Shown: one piece after another, positions 10,481-23,095 of the stretch
Layout of the letters: each line of letters begins with the position of its first letter
Numbering within the stretch: the stretch's first letter is position 1
From: Phycomyces nitens
Taxonomy: Eukaryota; Mucoromycota; Mucoromycetes; Mucorales; Phycomycetaceae
Direction of reading: 5' to 3'
DNA length: 64,000 bases
Assembly (NCBI GenBank): GCA_022702545.1
Contig: JAHRBC010000002.1
Coordinates: forward strand, 6,510,001 to 6,574,000
Notes under the pieces: model-generated
Databases searched by the model: none
What the model was told of the DNA's origin: nothing
What the model saw: the letters and a program-made list of their open reading frames with translations, nothing else
Translations under genes and position numbers: made by a program

Positions 10481-13400
10481 ATGGACAACCGAGTATATCT
10501 CAATTTTAGACTTTTAATTGAGTCTTTAAAAATTACGGAATTTGAGAAAAAACTATCCCAAGTAACCATCCTTGCAAACTTTGTGATATATACACGGAAA
10601 AAAAAATAGGACAGTATCTGCCAATTGTACTTTTCTAAAAGAAGCCTTTATATTTTACTGATGGTTTCTCTATAATATATATTAGAGTTATTCATACTTG
10701 ATAATTACTAGTAGTGATAAACATATATGATTAGCGAGTCTCTCGAGAAACCCTAACAATGTACAAGTATTTATAAAGTGGGACTAGCAGACTCTTTTTT
10801 TCTGAGTGTATTGATTTATTACCATTATAATTACAAGCAAGAAATATTTGAATAAATTTTCTGTTAATAATAAACGTATATTTTAGATAGTAAACAGATA
10901 TAGCACTTGGAGAAAACTCGTCTGAAGAAATATAGCATTAAGTTTTATTACTATGTTTATTAGCATATATAAAAAACACAAATGACTCTAAATATGTGCT
11001 ACACCTGCCAACATGCTTTTAGAGCTTTATGATCAATCTTATTTTTATATTCGTTCATCATTGTACAGCCTTTTCAGTATATCAGTCGTATAAATTCCAA
11101 TACTACAGAGGCTATAATATAATGATAAAGAAAAACATTTATCACCAGAATATAACATCCAGGCTTGAGAACTTGGACATAAGAAAGAATTAGAAAGGTT
11201 ACATTCCACTCTATTTTTACTGTATGTCTCTTTAGTTTCTCTCTATAATTATATTATATCTACTATTACTTTATTAAATTAATAAAGATTTGGAGTTATC
11301 ATATCTAAAATGCGTTTTTTTTCTGGTCAGTAGGTATTAACATACATTGAGCAAATAATCAAAAAGACCGTTATATAAATATACTACATAAAATTATAAA
11401 GTAGTGATCATCTTTCATATGTATAACCAAGATATAACCTCTGAGAAAGCTTGATAAAATCAAAAAGACAAGCTGTTTTAAGCTCACCAAGGAAATTAGC
11501 TATAGAATATTCAAATAAGTTTACGAGCTTGTCCACATCCTACAATCAAACTTTTGATTATTCTTGAACATTTATTCTTTAAAATATATTTTCTAGAAAT
11601 TTATTCCTTTCATTATAGATATACCGTTATTGCAACGTATAGACCATTTTAATGATAGTTATACACATATGTTTGCTACTGATATTTTTTATTAATAAAA
11701 AAATAATTTTATTCAGTTTTTTAATATACTTTTCTGTCTATCAGAGGTTAATGACACTGATAGACACAGTTGCATATGCATACTCAAAATAAAGCAGGTG
11801 CACACCAAAATACGGCGAATTGACAGTTTAGCATGTGCATGCATCTTAGGGGTTTCAGAAAATGTAACCCGAGATCGACTTGCACCATTTGAATGAATGC
11901 ATATTCCTTGAATAGTCCATGTAACTGGTCAAAGTATAGTTTGAGTAGAGCCTTTTTGGTTTTTATGGTTGAGGCTGGAGATATTAAGAGAATAAAAATA
12001 TAGTGCATGTGTGGCTCAAATCTACCCCTTTTTAATATGTCTGAAAAAGGGTTGTTTTTCAGTTACTGTTCATAAAACTCATAATTAATAAAATCTTCAG
12101 TTTAATAAAAAAAATATTTGGCTTCATTAATGTAAAGGCACCAAACCAAGTGATATTAACCTTTAAAAGTCTTCCAAATTGTTTACAGATAATTTGAATA
12201 CAAGTTTGCTTTAATGACAAAACACCATTTGATTCGTATAGTTGATAATCAGGAGTCTGTCTTTAAGGTTCTCACAACATCTAATATTAAAGGTTGAATA
12301 TGGATAGGAGACAGTACATCCTATTTAAATAAACTTGAAAATTAAAATCTCCAATATATAGAGAGGATAAGAGTACACAAGATAAATGCTCTCAATTAAG
12401 TAGAAAATAAGAGCAGGATTGACCATAAAACTTTTATTGGAGATTGATAACCATTTCTATTCAATTGAGCTGTCTGAAAGAAACAAAATCTGTTTGAAAA
12501 TATTCCATATGAAAATAGTAGCTGATCATTCTTGACAGTTTTTTTTCACATGATATTTTTGTGGCATGGGTTAAAATAGCGATTCTTTACTTCTTTGATA
12601 GTAAAGTAAAGAATATGCAAGGGTAAAAGCATATTTAAGAAGAATTTGATCAACTCAATATTTGTAACCAATGAATAGAGAAAAAATAAAACTGTATTTC
12701 AAGCCACGTTTTCGGTAGTTTTGTAAAGAACGATAACTCACGCATAAACTTTCCATAGTTAATATTGGTTATTTATAAATTATTGCATTATAGTTCTCGG
12801 TATAAAATATGATCAAAAAAATTACATTCCAAGAGTATATTGTAGGCTTCTTCTATGATATCTTTCTAGAAAACGTTGGTGGCAAATACATTGCCATTTA
12901 TAATAAATTAGAATTTTAAACCTCTTAGTTTTGATTGATGCCTAAAATAAGAATACAATAATTAAGTTTTCTTACTCTGATACAGCCACTGTGGCTTGCT
13001 CTAAAAATATCACTGGGCTTGTGAGAAATGGGAACACAAGAAAACGATGAGTTTAATGACATATTTTTTGTTTGTTAATCGTGCATTCAAATACATCACA
13101 TTGAAATACCTGGTTATTGGATATGGTCCACTTTGTTTTCCGAGGTTTTTTTTTCGATCCGAGGTACTCAAGGTTCAAAAGATTCCATGGCTCCATTGCA
13201 TAGGCCTTGGATTTGAGAGTAATATTCAATACTATTGTATTGTATGTGTAAAACAAAATATTCAAACAGATCTAAAAACCATAGCATGTATCTCCAAAAC
13301 ATAGTTGTTTATGGACAGTGCGTTTAAGTTTAGATTGTTTTTTTTGGATTAAAGATATACAAGCAAGGTGTATAAATTTTAGAGTGCACAAGAAGTACTC

Positions 13401-13704
13401 ATTTAGAAACCAAAAAAAAAAGATTAAATATATGTGTAGAATTATTTTTAGTATTTTAATATCGATTGTAAAATACTCCCCCTTGTATTTTTATAGAAAG
13501 TGAATAATATTGATAATGATTGGTTATACTATAAGCAAAGCAAAGTTTCTGAGCCTTTGATTATATGTATGTATGTACAGAGATAAATATAGATACATCC
13601 TGATTTTTCTGGGATATGCATATATATACAACGTGTATTCGATAATTGACATTTGGCTAAATATTCTCAATATCTTACTCCTTATTGCCAAATACTCATC
13701 AAAA
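10481..13704. other. AT-rich gene-poor stretch
   Basis: About 3.2 kb of AT-rich sequence with no gene I can support. Frames such as minus 12008-11784 (74 codons) and plus 13047-13304 lack domain signs and balanced composition. No RNA gene or transposase motif was recognised. Confidence 0.4.
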
Positions 13705-14478
13705 ATGGCACAGTTTCCATTTATCACCCCGATCCAGTCTCCTATGAATGATAACTATTGTAATACGCAGTGTACTGATAGCTGCTTTGACTGTACATCT
13801 CAAGGCAGCCAAGAATTCGACTTACTTCTTAGTCCTCAGTCTAATATTGAAGATCCAGACATTTCTTTTGCAGCATCACAAAACCCTTCTTTGCCTATAT
13901 CGGTCGATAGTTACAACCTTATCAATTCTCTCGTAGACACAATGGAATATGCCTATATACAGCCTACCTTTGGTCCAAACGCTCTTCCTTTCGAATATTG
14001 TATCAATATCGAGAAAACGTCTCTTCATGAACCAAAACCATTTGTCTGTAGTCCGTCTCCATTGATTGGCTCGTTAGACAATGAGTTGCACAACGTGGTA
14101 CAAACATCATATCTTGATTCGCAGTCGAATTTGGTGGTAGGGAGTCCAAGGAACGCATACAAAGCAAAAGCATCTAGTAGACCCCCACACAAATATACAC
14201 CAACCATGAAGGGTTCAGGTAAGTCAATTAATTTCCCTGGCAACCATTCATCATATACTCACCAAAGATCTTGAATTTCAACATTTACTCTAGCCTATAA
14301 AGACCCTTTCCGTAATTATAACCATAATGGAGAGGGTTTCGTATTAGTGATGAGCAAGAAAAAAAATTACAAGATTTTCAATTGCGAACATTGCTCCTAT
14401 TCATCAAGAAAGAAATTCAATCGTGATAGACACATGGAATTACAACATTCACCAGAAAATATTCTCTCGGATCTATGA
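13705..14478 (+). CDS. C2H2 zinc-finger protein, 232 aa (one intron)
   Basis: Two exons, 13705-14218 and 14294-14478. The 75-nt intron (GTAAGT...TCTAG) is required to reach the finger. The N-terminal ~170 residues are low-complexity, Ser/Pro/Asn-rich and Cys-containing at the start, as in activation regions. Exon 2 encodes a basic segment and a single finger, C-E-H-C then 12 residues to H and 4 to H (C-x2-C-x12-H-x4-H), ending 12 residues later at TGA. An upstream in-frame start at 13573 would add a hydrophobic 44-residue leader read from AT-rich sequence, so the ATG at 13705 is preferred. It is probably a nuclear DNA-binding protein; its targets are unknown. One finger alone is unusual, and the gene is isolated within repeats. 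Confidence 0.68.
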
Positions 14479-16500
14479 CCATGAACCGCTTCTTTTCAAC
14501 TACTTATTTACTTATAATCATTTATGCCAAAACAACAAAATTCGCTTTTTCATTTTTTAAAAATCATCTATAAAACACATCTATTTCTTGCTTATTTTTA
14601 TGAATATTTTACTCATTTATTTTTTTAAAAATCTCACTTTATATGCTCTGTTTTCCTGTCAATAATACTTATCTACAAAATTTAAATAAATCTAATTACT
14701 TTTACCTTGAATATGGCTTTATAATTAATATTTGGAGAGTAAATGTCAACTAGATACCCAGACTGTATGTAAGGATCAGACTGTATAGACTAAATTTATG
14801 GCTATATTTCATCTCAACTCACCATGTTAATAGGATCTTCAATAGAATACAAGCTATAAATGATCTATATTTATAATAAGCTTGGATTATTTTGTAAGCG
14901 TACCTTTCAGGCAAGGTTTTTCATCTATTGTGTTTTAGTATTAATGACGATTAATTCTATCTTTTATAACTGCTCTTTTTAAACTTTCTCCACTTTTGTA
15001 GGGAGTGCTTGTAGAATAATTTGCTTAATATGCATATGTCATCGTCTTTGCTGTTTATTTACTTTATACTTCCATCAATTCACCAACATTTTCTTATGAA
15101 AATTCCGTCTATAAAACAATAATCAGATTACGATAATCTCACCTCCATTTAAACCACATGTTGTTATCAAGATACAACGCACAGCATATTCTCTTTTGTC
15201 TCGGTCTCTATTGATCACTTTTTGGTGCTCTAAAGCATTCTTGCCTAGTTGTTTCCACTTGCCGTCTGTTCAATGTTAGGGCACCTTTTCTTTAATTGAG
15301 CAAAGGGAGCCTTGAATGTAATTTGTTTGTAAATGAGCTGCTACATAATGCACATTATTGAGGTATACAAATTCACTGATCCAAAGACATAGTGTTCCAA
15401 ACTTTTATAAGCCAAAACCAAACCGCAAGTTCTCTCCAATTATCACCAATAAATGACCAATTATTTGAATCTAGATCTCCTATAAAAATATCGATGAGGA
15501 TGTATTGAGTTTAGTGTAACTATATATTATAAAAATAGAAATATAATCAGTTTGATCTATTACGGAAACCATAGGTGTTTAAGATGGAGAATAACTCATA
15601 TGATATCAAGCTCAAGGTATCTTTATAGCGAGTATTTTACATTTTTCAGATTATCCAATACAGGAGAAGATTGTTTCGTTTCTGTTTTATTGGTTAAAAT
15701 TGACTTTAGAGTAAATATATTCAGGTAATAAAATGGCAAAGATCTGTACATCTTTACTGTATTTCAATCAAAAACCCTTTGGAATAAATTTCAAAATACA
15801 AAGATGCCTTGAAATCCTGTGCCGCACTTGTTAAATTAAAGAACGAAATCATTTCATGTAATTGCAACTTTCCACGTTGCTCCAAGAAAAAGAAAGAAAA
15901 GTCAGAGAACATTGACATATTTTGCAAAAATGACATCAAGAATGATTTGGTTGAATTGCCTTTTGGTAAAGGTAATAGAATATATCTAAAACGAGAACTT
16001 CTTGGAAATTAATGAAACTGTAAGCTTACTTTGAGAATTGATTGAATCGCTTGTCTCAATGTATATTGGTACATATGTAATTGCCACATATTCTAAATTT
16101 CAAAAATATCAAAATATCAAAATTGGTGCCGTGCCTTTTGCCTCAGGATATTTGAATATCATTAGCTTATAAAATGGAATGGTTTATCAATAGACTACAT
16201 AACGGTTAACATTGTTTTTTTTTAGGAACAAGTGTAAGAATAACAGCAAATGATTAGTGCATGGATATAAAAGGTAATAATAAGCCTTTTCAAGACGAAT
16301 TATTATGGTTTGGGTAAGAGCAGCAAAGTTACCAATTACTCAATATTTTAGATAGGGTTATCGATAGAGTTTTTCTTTCTGGATACTAACTTACTTTGAT
16401 TTCTGTGTTACTATAAAGTAAAACATGGCTTGAATATATATCATCTGAAGCCTAGTAAGCCAAACAAGACAAGAAATAGAGGGAAGAGATCCAAGGGCAA
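14479..16500. other. AT-rich intergenic stretch
   Basis: No supported gene. The Lys-rich frame at 15809-16012 begins at TTG, has no recognisable domain and is not called. Confidence 0.35.
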
Positions 16501-17199
16501 ACCCTTTTAGATTATTTACTCGATCTTCTCAAGATTAAACTATAATGATAACTATATATGATCGGGTTAGGATAAAGATGTAATAAATACAACAGCTGTT
16601 TGCTGTGTCTGATAGGCATACAATAAAGAATAGATCCCGAATAGCTACTGAAAATGGTTGAGTTAATTTGTGTATGCAACGTTGTCAGAAAAACATATAA
16701 TAAATAATAGTCTAGATTAAAAGACGAGTAAGCATATGCTAAATATTGAGCAGTCATAATGCTCGGGTCTATCAAACAGGTATGAGCCATTCAATATTAT
16801 AACAAGAAAAGGAGAACATTCCAAAGAGAATGTCTGTGATTATTTTAAAGAGTTATTATAGGTCAGCGATGATGAAGAATAAATATAAAACATGGTTAAG
16901 ATTTATTATTTATTATTTGTCTATATTTTATATAATTGTGTCCTATACTATCTTGCCATAAAATGGGTAAATGTAAAAATAAGCTAATTGGTCAAGGGTG
17001 TCAATATGAAAATTCTGCAAAAACAACGATGATGATTGTTGCAGAATATCACAACTAAGCGGACAAAAATAGAAACACTCTGTGTCCTGGCATCCTCACC
17101 GAAAGATCCCGGCGGAGAAAAAAGATTAATGAGGAATAAGAGTGCTTTCAAAAACATGAAAAACAAGAAATATGCATTGGAAAGAAGAGTCCTACTCAA
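16501..17199. other. Possible 3' remainder of the gypsy relic
   Basis: This lies where integrase should follow RNase H on the minus strand, but no H-H-C-C or D-D-E motif can be read. Frames at 16790-16512 and 17199-16984 are open yet unrecognisable. Confidence 0.2.
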
Positions 17200-18330
17200 A
17201 ACTGTTTAGCTAGTAGCCAAGAAAGTGTGTCTACAAATTTTTTTGGCATGCCTTGTGGTGGATAACAAGGTCATAATGCATCAGAATGCCTACTCATCTT
17301 GTTGATTTGGGTGATGATTTGGGATATTTTACGATAAATAGTAGTACAATATGGTTGGTACAAATAATAAAGTTTCGATCAACAATACAATAACGGAATT
17401 TGGTGATACCCTCGAGCAACAAGGGCCTGGATTGTATAGCCACACAATTCGATTCAGAACCACCAAGAATACAAAGACCATAAACCGTCACAGTTTCTTG
17501 AGAAAATAGATCCTCTAGAGTCCAGGATGAGGCCGCCCTCAATGTATGTACAGATGTATCTATGGTAATGATTTACCCCTTATCCTTGCAAGGAAAATCC
17601 AAGACCGACGAGTTACACCAGAATATTTCCAAGGATCAAAAGGAATGTCTTTTTCCAGTAGATTGATCAAGGGTTGATCCAATGAATCATTATTGAGCAC
17701 AAAGTGACGGTGGTAGTCTGCGATGACCAAGAAATTCTGCACATTGAGAACATATCATAAATTCATTGTCAAAACCTTTTCAACGTTACACTTGGGAAAA
17801 GAGTCCTTCACCAGACACAGCATGGATAAAATATTTTACTTGCTGATGAGCAAATAAACGCTTTTTTTTTTCAAAAAAAAAAGAAATGTTCAGATTGACA
17901 ACCACCAAACACAAAATATATTTAGCATGTTCATCAAAGGTCTCTGAGTAGATTACACAGTCATTGATGAAACAATATATAGATTTTCCAATATAATCAT
18001 CCAACATGATAGGAATTGGTCTTTGGAATGAGAAAAAGTAAGATCAAAGGATATTACAATGAATCCATAAGTTCTTTGCTTTGGACCAAATCCATTGGGT
18101 TTAAATGATCATTATGATACTGTAGAGATAACTGACATCATTGCTATTTTTGTGGTGGGATAATATAAATCAAAATATACTATTCCTATTCATTGTTGAT
18201 CAGTTGGTTGGTACAAATAACGACATATTGTGTAATGTCAAGTGGTGTAAGGATCTTTTGGTATATGTGCGATGTGAACGAGGGGTCCTTTAAACGGAAC
18301 GAAAGCTACACTCAAGAGTTTAGAGTGGTG
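17200..18330 (-). mobile_element. Ty3/gypsy retrotransposon relic (RT thumb and RNase H)
   Basis: Minus-strand pieces appear in the order expected for pol. 18007-17786 gives the RT catalytic region (L-D-D-Y-I-G-K-S-I-Y-C-F-I-N-D, then I-Y-S-E-T-F-D-E-H-A-K and L-F-A-H-Q-Q-V-K-Y). 17742-17560 gives the thumb (Q-N-F-L-V-I-A-D-Y-H-R-H-F, Q-P-L-I-N-L-L-E-K-D). 17430-17220 gives the RNase H end (I-C-T-N-H-I-V-L-L, then S-T-R-W-V and Y-D-L-V-I-H-H-K). Stops and frameshifts separate them, and the first Asp of the RT metal-binding pair reads Asn. Gag, protease, integrase and LTRs were not found. Confidence 0.72.
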
Positions 18331-19394
18331 GAGGAGAAGAGGTAAAGTGTGTGTAGATAGAGTAAAACAAGGAAAGGTAATAATTTAGGTGTCTCTCTAT
18401 TCTTCACAGACAATTCTAAATGGCCAAAGCGACTTATTTCCTTTGCGACAAGTATATACTTAACGGGATAAGAGTGTGTTTTATCCATTTGATTTTTACT
18501 AGGTTAATCTTCTCATGTTCTCTACAGTAGGATTATCTTCTGAATTGAGGCTTCTAGAGCCCCTTGAGTATTTCTCGGCAAAACAGACCAAACTGGATGA
18601 GTGGCTGACCCGGGCAGCATCGCAACCGTAATAGCTATAAGGAGTCATGAATCGAGAAAGATTAGTTTTGGTAACTAGGCTTTGGAGAGACAAAAGGTTA
18701 AGCTTAAGAAAGATGAATATTAATTGAGGATACAAAAGGTGAATATATAAATGCAAATAATTCAGATAGAACACGATTCAAAAAAGAACTTTTGGTATAG
18801 TATGTGTAGACTTGTATATATACTATAACAACAACGGCAAACAATATCAACCCCAAAACAGAGGTACAGAGAAGGAGAATAGGATCAGACTTTTCTTAGC
18901 CACAACAAAGGTGTTGATCATATTTGGCGTCTATTTAATATCAGATATTTGAAAAAGGAGTGTATATCTAAATTTTTAGCTCTTTAAACAAAATATGTAT
19001 TAAAATAGAGAAATTAAAAATTATATTTTATATTTTAGCCAATGAAAGTAATGTCTCTTGTGTATGCTTTATCCATATTAAATTGTATATCATATTTCAA
19101 TTGTTATTATCCAATCAAGTGACTGTCAAATAAAATATATAAAAATAAGGGCCAATTAAATGCATTGTACAAATACAACCAATTAAAAGCAAGTTACAAA
19201 AGGATATTTTTCAAAAACTTTCCGCTAGAAAAACCTCCTTTTATTTGTTGTAGAGTATATAGGAAATAATACAAAGATAAAGATATAATACAGATATCCT
19301 AATAATCTTGAATTAACTAGACCGAAATTGTCTTTATTTAGCCTTGTGAGAAAATATATTCATTTCAATCTAAATGAAAAGAAATACACTCAAC
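18331..19394. other. AT-rich stretch, possibly decayed retroelement 5' part
   Basis: No domain was recognised. It lies upstream of the RT relic on the minus strand. The frame at 18774-18499 is open but gives no family signal. Confidence 0.25.
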
Positions 19395-19487
19395 CACACA
19401 CATGTACGCATTTAAAGATTGAATATTTATTCAGTCGACTTGAGCATGTAACTAATATTCAAAAAGAAACAATTATAATGAGGCTAT

Positions 19488-20715
19488 TTAACAAATTCTG
19501 AACAAAAGTTTTCCGGTTGTCTTTCTGCCTTCAATATCTGTATGGGCCTGGCTGGCATCCTTGAGATCATAGACCTTGTGGATATGAACCTTGATATGGC
19601 CTGATTCCAACAAACCCCACAATTCACCAAACCATTTCTCCCTCTCTTCTTTAGTGACCAGATAGTTCCACACACCTGGGCGCATTAACCGGATGTTCTT
19701 AACAGCCAAGAGATTGAGGTCTACCTATAAATGAAACAAGTTTAGTTTTGTTGTAAAATAAATATATGTGTCTTTTATGCGTATATACCGGAGGAACTGG
19801 TCCAGAAGCATTTCCATAGGAAATTAAAGTACCAAGACGGCGGACAGCTGCAAGTGAGTCCATGAATGTATCCTTTCCAACGCCATCAATGACTCCCTCA
19901 CAACCCAAACCACCAGTAATTTCATTGACTCGGTCGACGACATTTTCTTCATTGGTGTTAATAACAAACTCTGCACCATTGGCGAGTGCGAGTTCTCCTT
20001 TCTCTTTGGAGCTCACAGTGCCAATGGCATGAGCACCAAGGTACTTGCACAACTGACAAAGAATAAGACCGACACCTCCTGCAGCAGAGTATACAAGAAT
20101 ATACTCTGAACAAATCTAGCTTAGAATCATACTCTAAATTCAAATGTAATAATATTTTTGTACCTCCTTTCTTGACAGGATGAGCACTGCGAGCAAGAAC
20201 CAATGCTGTCATACCCTGGAATCCAATAGCAGAGGCAGCCTCATAGGATACATCGTCAGATAGCTTTGCAGTCATATTTACCGCGGCCTTGGTGTACTCT
20301 GCATAGGTATGATCTACCATGCACAAGACTCTGTCACCGATCTTGAATTCAGTGACACCTGGCCCGACTTCAACAACTTCACCAGCACTGGTAATATATT
20401 AGCATTTAATAAATTCGTATATAGACAGTATCATTCGGTAATATCTTACCTTTCCTTGCCAACCACAAAAGGAGGAGGAGGACCGTAAAGACCGGAACGG
20501 TTATAAGTATCGAGGTAGTTGACGCCTTTTAATTAAATAGAAAACGTTTAACATTTAGTACATTCTATAAAGCTGTGCCATGTTATTTATTTACCGGCAT
20601 AATGGTTCTTGACAATCACAGTATTTGGATCTGCTCTAGGAATAGGGACTTGTTTGTATTCCAAGACTTCTGGACCACCGTACTTTTCGACAACGATAGC
20701 GTTCATGGTAGACAT
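19488..20715 (-). CDS. NADPH:quinone oxidoreductase (zeta-crystallin/MDR family), copy 1, 324 aa
   Basis: Five exons: 20715-20595, 20525-20450, 20387-20164, 20105-19789 and 19724-19488, all GT-AG. Together they give 975 nt. The N-terminal half is a GroES-like fold (V-E-K-Y-G-G-P-E-V-L, then G-V-N-Y-L-D-T-Y and R-S-G-L-Y). Exon 4 starts the Rossmann domain with A-A-G-G-V-G (~148-153), the usual NADPH-binding motif, followed by G-A-H-A-I-G-T-V. The Cys/His zinc ligands of true alcohol dehydrogenases are absent, which supports the quinone reductase branch (yeast Zta1 type). It should perform one-electron reduction of quinones using NADPH, in the cytosol. Length matches the family (~320-335). No lesion is seen. 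Confidence 0.9.
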
Positions 20716-20781
20716 TTTTTTAAAAGAATATTGTTTGGTTGTAAAGCGTTGATTGGAAATAAATGAGTTAAATGCAAGGCG

Positions 20782-20789
20782 CTTATATA
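20782..20789 (-). promoter_or_regulatory. TATA box, quinone oxidoreductase copy 1
   Basis: Minus-strand TATATAAG ~67 nt upstream of the ATG. Identical in copy 2 at 25787-25794. Confidence 0.5.
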
Positions 20790-20855
20790 CTTTTCTGAAT
20801 AATTATAAAGACTAAAACTTCAGATATTTTTCTGCTATTAATTAATAATCGCTGA

Positions 20856-20896
20856 GAATCCCGGCACTTTGAGTTTCCGTGGCGGCTCAAAGATTC
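20856..20896. promoter_or_regulatory. Inverted repeat in quinone oxidoreductase promoter, copy 1
   Basis: CTTTGAG (20867-20873) and CTCAAAG (20886-20892) face each other across 12 GC-rich bases. They are flanked by GAATC and GATTC. The whole 41-nt block is identical in copy 2 and partly kept in a third relic near 26160. It lies ~150 nt upstream of the ATG, so a regulator-binding site is plausible. This is inference only. Confidence 0.4.
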
Positions 20897-21018
20897 CTGA
20901 CAATTATATTTGGTACGAAATATATGTTTAAACCCCGTATTTTAATTGATGTAGACAATACACTGCTAGAGAGATTTGAAGGAAATAATATTATTAAAAA
21001 GATGCCTTTTCTCGTTCA

Positions 21019-22130
21019 ATCTATTTTTGCTATAGCACAACACTATTTTGCTCTATTAAATACAATTATCCGCACCGTATTAATCGGGATTCTTTCAACA
21101 ATTGCTACAGATCATCCAAGTTTATGTTTGTCATCCAAAAACATATTCATTCTAATCAGCTTGTTTCAAATTGTTTAAAGAATACGGTGCATAATATCTA
21201 TCATGATTTTATAATATTTATATAAATATATGCATTACATTAATTCTTTAGTAAGAAGCCCTCTAGCTTACGGTACAATTCTTGTTCTCTACTTTAATAC
21301 TAATCTTGGACATGTTTATAGTAATAAAGTCTGTTATTAATGGGAATTGTCTGAACTCCTAGGAGTGATGGACAATTATGTACCCGATTGGTATCCTGTT
21401 GATCAGAATCAAACTAGTACTTTAAAATATATACGTATTGAGTATTTTCTATTTTAACTATTATACATTATTCTTGTGCATGTTTGGTAAATGTACTGCT
21501 AAAATTCGGAAAATAATTATTTATTAAACACGTTGATGAAAGGCAAGCCCCTAAGATGATGCGTGCTCTTTTATCCAAGTTTTATTTTGGTATACAATAA
21601 TAACAAATTTGATATTTACACTACTTAATATCTTTCCAGCTTGTTCAATGTTGGTATTTTAATCTATTTTTTTTAGTCAAGAATAACAAGGTTGATTTTC
21701 TCCATCTTTTTTTTTTACAAAGGGCTGGTATGTATTACATTAGAGGCTGGAATGGAACCGACGGTGATTGGTTTAGGTAAGACGTAATTGCAAGATTTGA
21801 CATTGGCCCAAGACATGTTCTGTTCTGGTTGTAGAATATATGTTCCAATACTCGCTTAATTTAGTATCCATGTCTAGTTTTATTCCCTATATATACCTCT
21901 TTTAGAAAAGGAAAACCTTGATTAAGTGTTGAAAATATTCAAAGCTTGTCTTTGTATTGTCGTTTGACCTAAACTCTGAAACATTCTTTTTGGAAATCAA
22001 CTATAATTCCAATGATTTATTTTTATTTTATTTTTTACATTTAATACGAAAACATGTATATATAAGCCTTTATATCGGTCAGAAAAATTAATTAAAGAGA
22101 TTGAACTTCACCATGACTTGATAGAGTGTT
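21019..22130. other. AT-rich intergenic stretch
   Basis: No gene recognised. The 99-codon plus frame at 20879-21178 lies mostly in the promoter duplication and is not preserved in copy 2, so it is rejected. Confidence 0.35.
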
Positions 22131-23095
22131 TATAGGAATATTACTTTCTTCATAAGGCCAACCACCCCTTTAGAGCAAAATCATTGTGGATATCCCTCAA
22201 TCAATTATTATAAATATTATCGAATTTTGGGAAGATACTGGCTCAATGGCACTAAATTCTAGGTCAAGAAGGCCTAATATACTCTATGTTTTGGATAACA
22301 CTGGTATTTGTTTGACCATGAGACGCCATTGTTTTGAGAGCTGTTGGTATCACCAGAAAAACTTTGCACTTGTGTGTATGTAAAAAAAAAAACAGGTCTC
22401 GACTGTATTTGGAAGAATTGACTTACTTATGACTCAATACCAATTTTAAGGCTGGAATATGAATAAAATAAAAATCGACTTTTCTCAGTAATATCCAGAC
22501 TCGGTATGACGGCTGAGGACTGGGGAAGGTTCTATAGACATATGGGCCTAGTTTTACGATAAATGGCAATGATCCCGACCCATTTACAACCTATAAACCC
22601 ATAGGATACTTCCACAATAGAGATATTCTCAAAACTAAGAAGTTTCGAAAAATGTTGTTGATGGCAAAGGGCTCTTTCTGAGCCGGAGAGTTTGGATCTC
22701 TACGATACTTGAAGACTCAGTAAATCAAGATGTGTATCTCAATTGCTTGCCTCCAAATTCTGACCTTTGGCGCCAAAGGCTAATCAAGAAACATTATGCT
22801 ATATTCCAAGAAACTGGGCCAGCTCCCGTAATAGATTATATACCGCATAACAAAAAATACTGTTGGCAAATCAAGTGTTTTAACTATTGTCATTCGCAAA
22901 GTCTGATAGTCTATAAAAGACAGGGTTGGAGATTAAAGGATGGTCATATTTTCTTTGAATATTTCAAGGCTTGTGTTGCCAAAAAGTGGGTGCATATGAA
23001 TTCTGAATTTTGTATACAGCCTGTTCCAAGTATTGCTGGCAGAATTAACCCGGCAATTGCTGTTCGTGGCAGAAAATCCAGATATTAAGCCTTGG
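22130..23095 (+). mobile_element. Tc1/mariner element, heavily degenerate
   Basis: Plus-strand frames show a helix-turn-helix-like start (D-I-P-Q-S-I-I-I-N-I-I-E-F-W, 22186). A decayed middle follows, then Y-L-N-C-L-P at 22735 and I-F-Q-E-T-G-P-A at 22804, where related copies have F-Q-E-D-G-A and the second catalytic Asp. A poorly preserved C-terminus ends near 23088 with a weak match to the A-V-x-x-x-G-G end of other copies. Numerous stops. Identification rests on alignment by eye with the 2-kb copy. Confidence 0.6.

Larger units (their letters stand above)
19395..21018. repeat. 1.62-kb duplicated segment with quinone oxidoreductase, copy 1
   Basis: Collinear with 24400-26023 in the same orientation, 5.0 kb away. 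It covers the whole gene, ~90 nt of 3' flank and ~300 nt of 5' flank. Similarity ends abruptly near gatgccttttctcg (copy 2: gatgcattttctcg). Confidence 0.9.

Noticed and set aside
20879..21178. 99-codon plus frame upstream of quinone oxidoreductase copy 1
   Set aside because: It lies in the duplicated promoter and is destroyed in copy 2 by substitutions and a boundary.
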